Source of the DNA: Phycisphaerae bacterium
GTDB lineage: Bacteria; Planctomycetota; Phycisphaerae; Sedimentisphaerales; Anaerobacaceae
Length of the DNA: 37,814 nt
NCBI GenBank assembly: GCA_030608075.1
Contig: JAUWIU010000007.1
Span: 1-37,814 of the forward strand
Direction of reading: 5' to 3'
The notes below the pieces were generated by a model. That model saw only the letters and a list, made by a program, of their open reading frames with translations, had not been told where the DNA came from and did no database searches. This document shows, piece after piece, positions 34,591 to 37,814 of this stretch. Both the position numbers and the translations under genes were made by a program. Each line of letters starts with the position of its first letter. Positions within the stretch are counted from its first letter, which is position 1.

Positions 34591-36834
34591 TTAACGCCCG
34601 GTTCTTCTTATGCCGCTCCGTGCCACACCCGCCCGCGTAAGGCCCGGGACCAGCGGCTTGGCCGGTGCGTTTTGCCATATAAATTTGGCATTGAGGATAA
34701 ACCAGTGGTCATTCGCCTTATAGATAACGTTACCAGACCTGTCCAGCTTCTCTTTTCCTTCCTCCAGCTCCGCCACGTCGCTGATAACCTCCCTTGTCAT
34801 AGGGTCAATCAGAACTTCCTCGGTAATACCGCCAGGCTTGATGTCTCTGTACTCACTCAGACCTACTCCCGCAGGCGTCTGCTCTTCCACACTTACTTTA
34901 CCTATTTCCAGCTTGAAATGACTCACATCGGTTCTTTTGTACAGCTTGAATGGACTGTTACCGTCAGCAATTTCATCAAGATGCAGAAGCCGGTTAACAA
35001 CGCCCCATCTGCTGCGGTCGTTTCCAGCCCCGATAGGTTCCATCAGCTCACCAAGGTCTCGATAAGGACTGTACCCGGTTATAGCCACCACGAATCCGGC
35101 TTCTTTTTTCTCCATCGTTGCGCCTGGCCGTCCTCGGGCAGGGCCTCGTCCAGGCATCGCTCTTCGGGCAGGCCCGCGCCTCCGCACGATACCGAATTCA
35201 GAGTGCTCGTCGTCCTCGTCCTTATACTCCTCTTTTTTGCGGGAAGTTCTGTCCCTTCTGGGCCGGCCTCTGACTGAACCGAGCGTACTGAGCTTTTCCG
35301 AGACAAGGTCGTCGGTAAATTGAACCGACATACTCGTTATAAATATCTGCTTTCGGTCCTTCCGAGCAATCTTACAAGCCGATTCCACATCCCCGATGTC
35401 AAAAGCCTGATATAGCTGCTTTTGTTCGGGATTGTTGTGCGAGTTAGGCAGAGTTGAGATTATGGTTTCATGCAGTAAAGGAATAATATCACGATAATTG
35501 AAAAGCTCGAATTCCTTTTCCATTATCGCTTTACTTGCGGCAGCCTTACTTTTTTCCGTATCGAGTCTGGTCTGGGCCTGACTGGCAGCCTGAATAATAT
35601 TGTTGATGTCGGCGCGAACTCCACTCTTATTGCGGTAGCCAATCCCGTCCAGGCTCGCTCTTAGAAGGCACATCAGTGAAACCAACAACAGGATACAAGC
35701 TGCAGCGATAAAATACTTCGCTTTACCTGCCCACGCCATTGACCGGGCAATGCTCCGCGGAAGCAGGTTGCATTCTACCCGCGCCAGTCCCACCCCTTGC
35801 ACGGCCAGGCCGTAAACGATACCGAAGTCACCGACATTGTCGTGAAACTTAGCCGCCGAAACGCCGGAGCCTATTGCAAGTCTCTTAAACGAATCGGGTC
35901 TTTCAATAGGTATCTGAATTGTCTGCTGCAGGTATTTCAGCAGCCCGCGCATCTTCGTGCCGCCGCCAAGCGCAATAACCTTCGACAGCTTCGTATCACT
36001 GTTGGAGTTGCTGTAGAAACCAAGCGACCGCTGAATCTCAGAGGCCAAATCCGAAAAAACAGGCCTCATTGCCTGGAATATCTGCCGGGCATATTTGCTC
36101 ATGGCCGCCGTACGCTTGAGTTTCTCAGCCTTGTCAAAACTAATCTTGAACGCGTCCGCTATGGCCCTCGTAAAGGCATTGCCGCCCATCGGGATGCATC
36201 GCTGCCACACGCTGCTCCTGGTCGCGACAACCAGGTCCGTATTTGCCGCACCTATGTCCAGAATAACCGTCGCCCGGCTATCCGACCTTGTCAAGTCAGT
36301 GCCCTCGTAATCGAACATCGCGTAGTTGTACAAGGCCATTGGCGCCATCTGCACATATCTGACCGTGATATTCTCCCTGCCGAAATGCTCTAATGCAGAC
36401 GTCACGACCTCGTTTTTGATGGCGAAAATACCAACCTTGGTTTGCGCGCTGTCCGGTTCGCTCATCGTCTGCCAGTCCCACTGAACGTCATCGATATCGA
36501 AAGGAATCTGCTGAGCCGCCTCGAACCGAACAATTTCAGGAATACGCTTTCTCTCAACCGGAGGCAGGTTCACAAAACGGGCAAAACTATTCTGGCTCGG
36601 AACAGAAACAATAACGTCATCTTTGCCCAAGTCGTTTTGAGTTACAAACTCACGAAGACTCAGCGCAATCAGCTCATCTCTCTCGGCGCCGCCCACACTG
36701 TTAAGGATTTTGCCGTGGTGGGTATTGTCGAACCCGATTACCTCCACCGCGCCACCGGTGTAGCTCAAGTGAAGCGCCTTGAGAGAATTATTTCCGATGT
36801 CTATTGCCCAAACCGAATTTGGTTGTGCCGGCAT
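34591..36834 (-). CDS. pilM: PilM-PilN fusion protein (type IV pilus / T2SS inner-membrane platform)
   Basis: A 747-residue protein. Residues 1-350 are an actin-like PilM domain: IDIGNNSLKALHL (phosphate 1), RFEAAQQIPFDIDDVQWDW, ILDIGAANTDLVV (phosphate 2) and VIALGGGTKMRGL (adenosine). Directly after it come ECNLLPRS (355-361) and a TM helix (373-392), the N-terminal signature of PilN, which in classical systems is a separate protein bound by PilM. A long periplasmic part follows: a coiled segment (400-445), an acidic run, then SEFGIVRR (545-552) and an Arg/Pro/Gly-rich linker to about 573, then a last domain. Typical PilM is about 350 residues. GCGAGG lies 6 nt before ATG 36834. It is the first gene of the operon and is divergent from mtaB. 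Confidence 0.85.
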   Translation of the reverse strand: MPAQPNSVWAIDIGNNSLKALHLSYTGGAVEVIGFDNTHHGKILNSVGGAERDELIALSLREFVTQNDLGKDDVIVSVPSQNSFARFVNLPPVERKRIPEIVRFEAAQQIPFDIDDVQWDWQTMSEPDSAQTKVGIFAIKNEVVTSALEHFGRENITVRYVQMAPMALYNYAMFDYEGTDLTRSDSRATVILDIGAANTDLVVATRSSVWQRCIPMGGNAFTRAIADAFKISFDKAEKLKRTAAMSKYARQIFQAMRPVFSDLASEIQRSLGFYSNSNSDTKLSKVIALGGGTKMRGLLKYLQQTIQIPIERPDSFKRLAIGSGVSAAKFHDNVGDFGIVYGLAVQGVGLARVECNLLPRSIARSMAWAGKAKYFIAAACILLLVSLMCLLRASLDGIGYRNKSGVRADINNIIQAASQAQTRLDTEKSKAAASKAIMEKEFELFNYRDIIPLLHETIISTLPNSHNNPEQKQLYQAFDIGDVESACKIARKDRKQIFITSMSVQFTDDLVSEKLSTLGSVRGRPRRDRTSRKKEEYKDEDDEHSEFGIVRRRGPARRAMPGRGPARGRPGATMEKKEAGFVVAITGYSPYRDLGELMEPIGAGNDRSRWGVVNRLLHLDEIADGNSPFKLYKRTDVSHFKLEIGKVSVEEQTPAGVGLSEYRDIKPGGITEEVLIDPMTREVISDVAELEEGKEKLDRSGNVIYKANDHWFILNAKFIWQNAPAKPLVPGLTRAGVARSGIRRTGR

Positions 36835-36893
36835 AATAAACCTCGCTTACGCACCAAACCTGACTTAGCCTTGTAAATCCATTCCGACCACTA

Positions 36894-36902
36894 TAGATTA
36901 TA
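36894..36902. promoter_or_regulatory. overlapping divergent -10 elements of the pilM operon and mtaB
   Basis: On - a perfect TATAAT (36902-36897) lies 62 bp before the pilM start but has a weak -35 (TAGAAA, 17-nt spacer). On + TTGTAA, 17 nt and TAGATT (36894-36899) give a candidate mtaB promoter. The two -10s overlap, so the polymerases would compete. Confidence 0.4.
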
Positions 36903-36909
36903 CCATATT

Positions 36910-37814
36910 ATGAAAGCTTTTTCTATAATTACTCTCGGCTGCAAGGTCAATCAGTATGAGAGCCAGCAGATACGCGAACTGCTCGAACAACTCGGACTCG
37001 ACCAGACCGAGGCCTGTAAAGGCCGCTGTGACCTGGTTGTTGTAAACACCTGCTGCGTTACTGCCAGGGCCTCAGCTAAGAGCCGACAATACATCCGAAA
37101 AGCACAAAAGCTCAATCCTGACGCTGCCATAGTCGTTTGCGGCTGTTTGCCGACCGTGCAGGACGGTGAGCTAAACAACCTCGGCGGAAACGTCCGCCTT
37201 GTCGTAAATCGCCACACCATTGCCGCTGAGCTCAAACAAATAGTCCGCAGCGAAGCCGCCCGGCTCCATTCACAACTTCCCGACCATAACATCATTAGAA
37301 CACAAACCGAGCACAAAATCAAGTGTAAAAAGCAAGTTGCCGACGAGACGAGTCTGCCCTGCCTGACGTCGTTCAAGGGCCAAACCAGGGCCTTTCTGAA
37401 GATTCAGGATGGCTGTGACGGCTGCTGCAGCTATTGCATTATACCCAAAGCCAGGCCGCAGGTTAGCAGCAAGCCGACCGAAACTGTCCTGCGAGAAGCG
37501 CAACGCCTTGCAGAAGCAGGACATAAGGAAATCGTCCTGACGGGCGTATTTCTTGGCGCTTTCGGGCAGGAAAGCGTCAGACGACAAAGATGGCCCGGCC
37601 GGGAAAACGACAAACTCGCCGAGTTACTGGATAAGGTGGCAGAGACGGTCAATCCTGTGAGGATAAGGCTAAGCTCATTGGAGCCGGCCGACATCACGGA
37701 GCCGCTGCTCGATGTTTTCTGCAAACGCCGTAACATTATGCCGCATCTGCATTTATCGCTGCAGTCGGGGTCGGATGCCGTTCTCAAAAGAATGTGCAGG
37801 CAGTACGGCACGAG
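36910..37814 (+). CDS. mtaB: tRNA N6-threonylcarbamoyladenosine methylthiotransferase (MtaB-like), partial
   Basis: Radical-SAM methylthiotransferase that converts t6A37 to ms2t6A37 in tRNA. The N-terminal UPF0004 domain has ITLGCKVNQYES (C11), VNTCCVTARAS and VVCGCLPT, ligands for the second cluster. The radical-SAM motif is KIQDGCDGCCSYCIIPKARP, and SLEPADIT and HLSLQSGSDAVLKRM follow. The CKVNQYES form of the first motif points to MtaB rather than MiaB or RimO. The gene runs off the window end after about 301 codons, so the TRAM domain is missing only because of the edge. Start ATG 36910 is divergent from the PilM operon. Confidence 0.9.
   Translation, partial: MKAFSIITLGCKVNQYESQQIRELLEQLGLDQTEACKGRCDLVVVNTCCVTARASAKSRQYIRKAQKLNPDAAIVVCGCLPTVQDGELNNLGGNVRLVVNRHTIAAELKQIVRSEAARLHSQLPDHNIIRTQTEHKIKCKKQVADETSLPCLTSFKGQTRAFLKIQDGCDGCCSYCIIPKARPQVSSKPTETVLREAQRLAEAGHKEIVLTGVFLGAFGQESVRRQRWPGRENDKLAELLDKVAETVNPVRIRLSSLEPADITEPLLDVFCKRRNIMPHLHLSLQSGSDAVLKRMCRQYGT

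Overview
The window looks like a chromosomal segment of a planctomycete, probably a Phycisphaerae/Sedimentisphaerales-type anaerobe. This is inferred from four things: a block of Tat-exported, lipid-anchored sulfatases with their own radical-SAM maturase; an HYExAFE-type protein of a kind I associate with planctomycetes; a PilM-PilN fusion protein with very large, arginine-rich partners; and generally divergent housekeeping genes. No 16S gene or other decisive marker is present.

Layout. (1) 1-1194: one + strand gene for a secreted TPR-like protein. (2) 1270-8611: a - strand run in the order hom, an ApgM/iPGM-like gene (possible homoserine kinase), lysC, an SNase-like nuclease, a GH20 hexosaminidase and a short pyruvate kinase. 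It combines aspartate-family amino-acid synthesis with carbohydrate metabolism. (3) 8762-9724: an RluA-type pseudouridine synthase preceded by a strong promoter, a 12-codon leader ORF and an excellent intrinsic terminator (attenuator or small RNA). (4) 9848-12147: a + strand operon of a YkgJ-type cysteine-cluster protein, hisS and an HYExAFE nuclease-like gene, all joined by ATGA overlaps. (5) 12225-13371: a cold-shock protein and a redoxin lipoprotein, both on -. (6) 13756-25041: a + strand run bioB-rsmD-cca followed by five sulfatases and an anaerobic sulfatase-maturating enzyme (anSME). (7) 25134-29153: a hybrid histidine kinase with an HPt domain and a downstream stand-alone receiver protein. 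(8) 29526-30469: tRNA-Ser, tadA, tRNA-Glu and tRNA-Met on -, interleaved with 7-bp tandem repeats. (9) 30996-36834: a three-gene PilM-type operon on -. (10) 36910-end: the start of mtaB on +, cut by the window edge.

How the parts work together. The sulfatase island is the clearest system. anSME should oxidise the active-site Cys or Ser to formylglycine without oxygen in the cytoplasm, after which the folded enzymes would leave through Tat and be lipid-anchored. Four sulfatases are Cys-type and the fourth is Ser-type, which fits a dual-specificity anSME. The GH20 hexosaminidase could contribute to breakdown of sulfated amino-sugar polymers, but it lies in another operon. The PilM operon probably builds the inner-membrane platform of a type IV pilus or type II secretion-like machine. 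Its proteins share an unusual SEF/SEFGIVRR motif inserted in low-complexity linkers, the least explained feature here.
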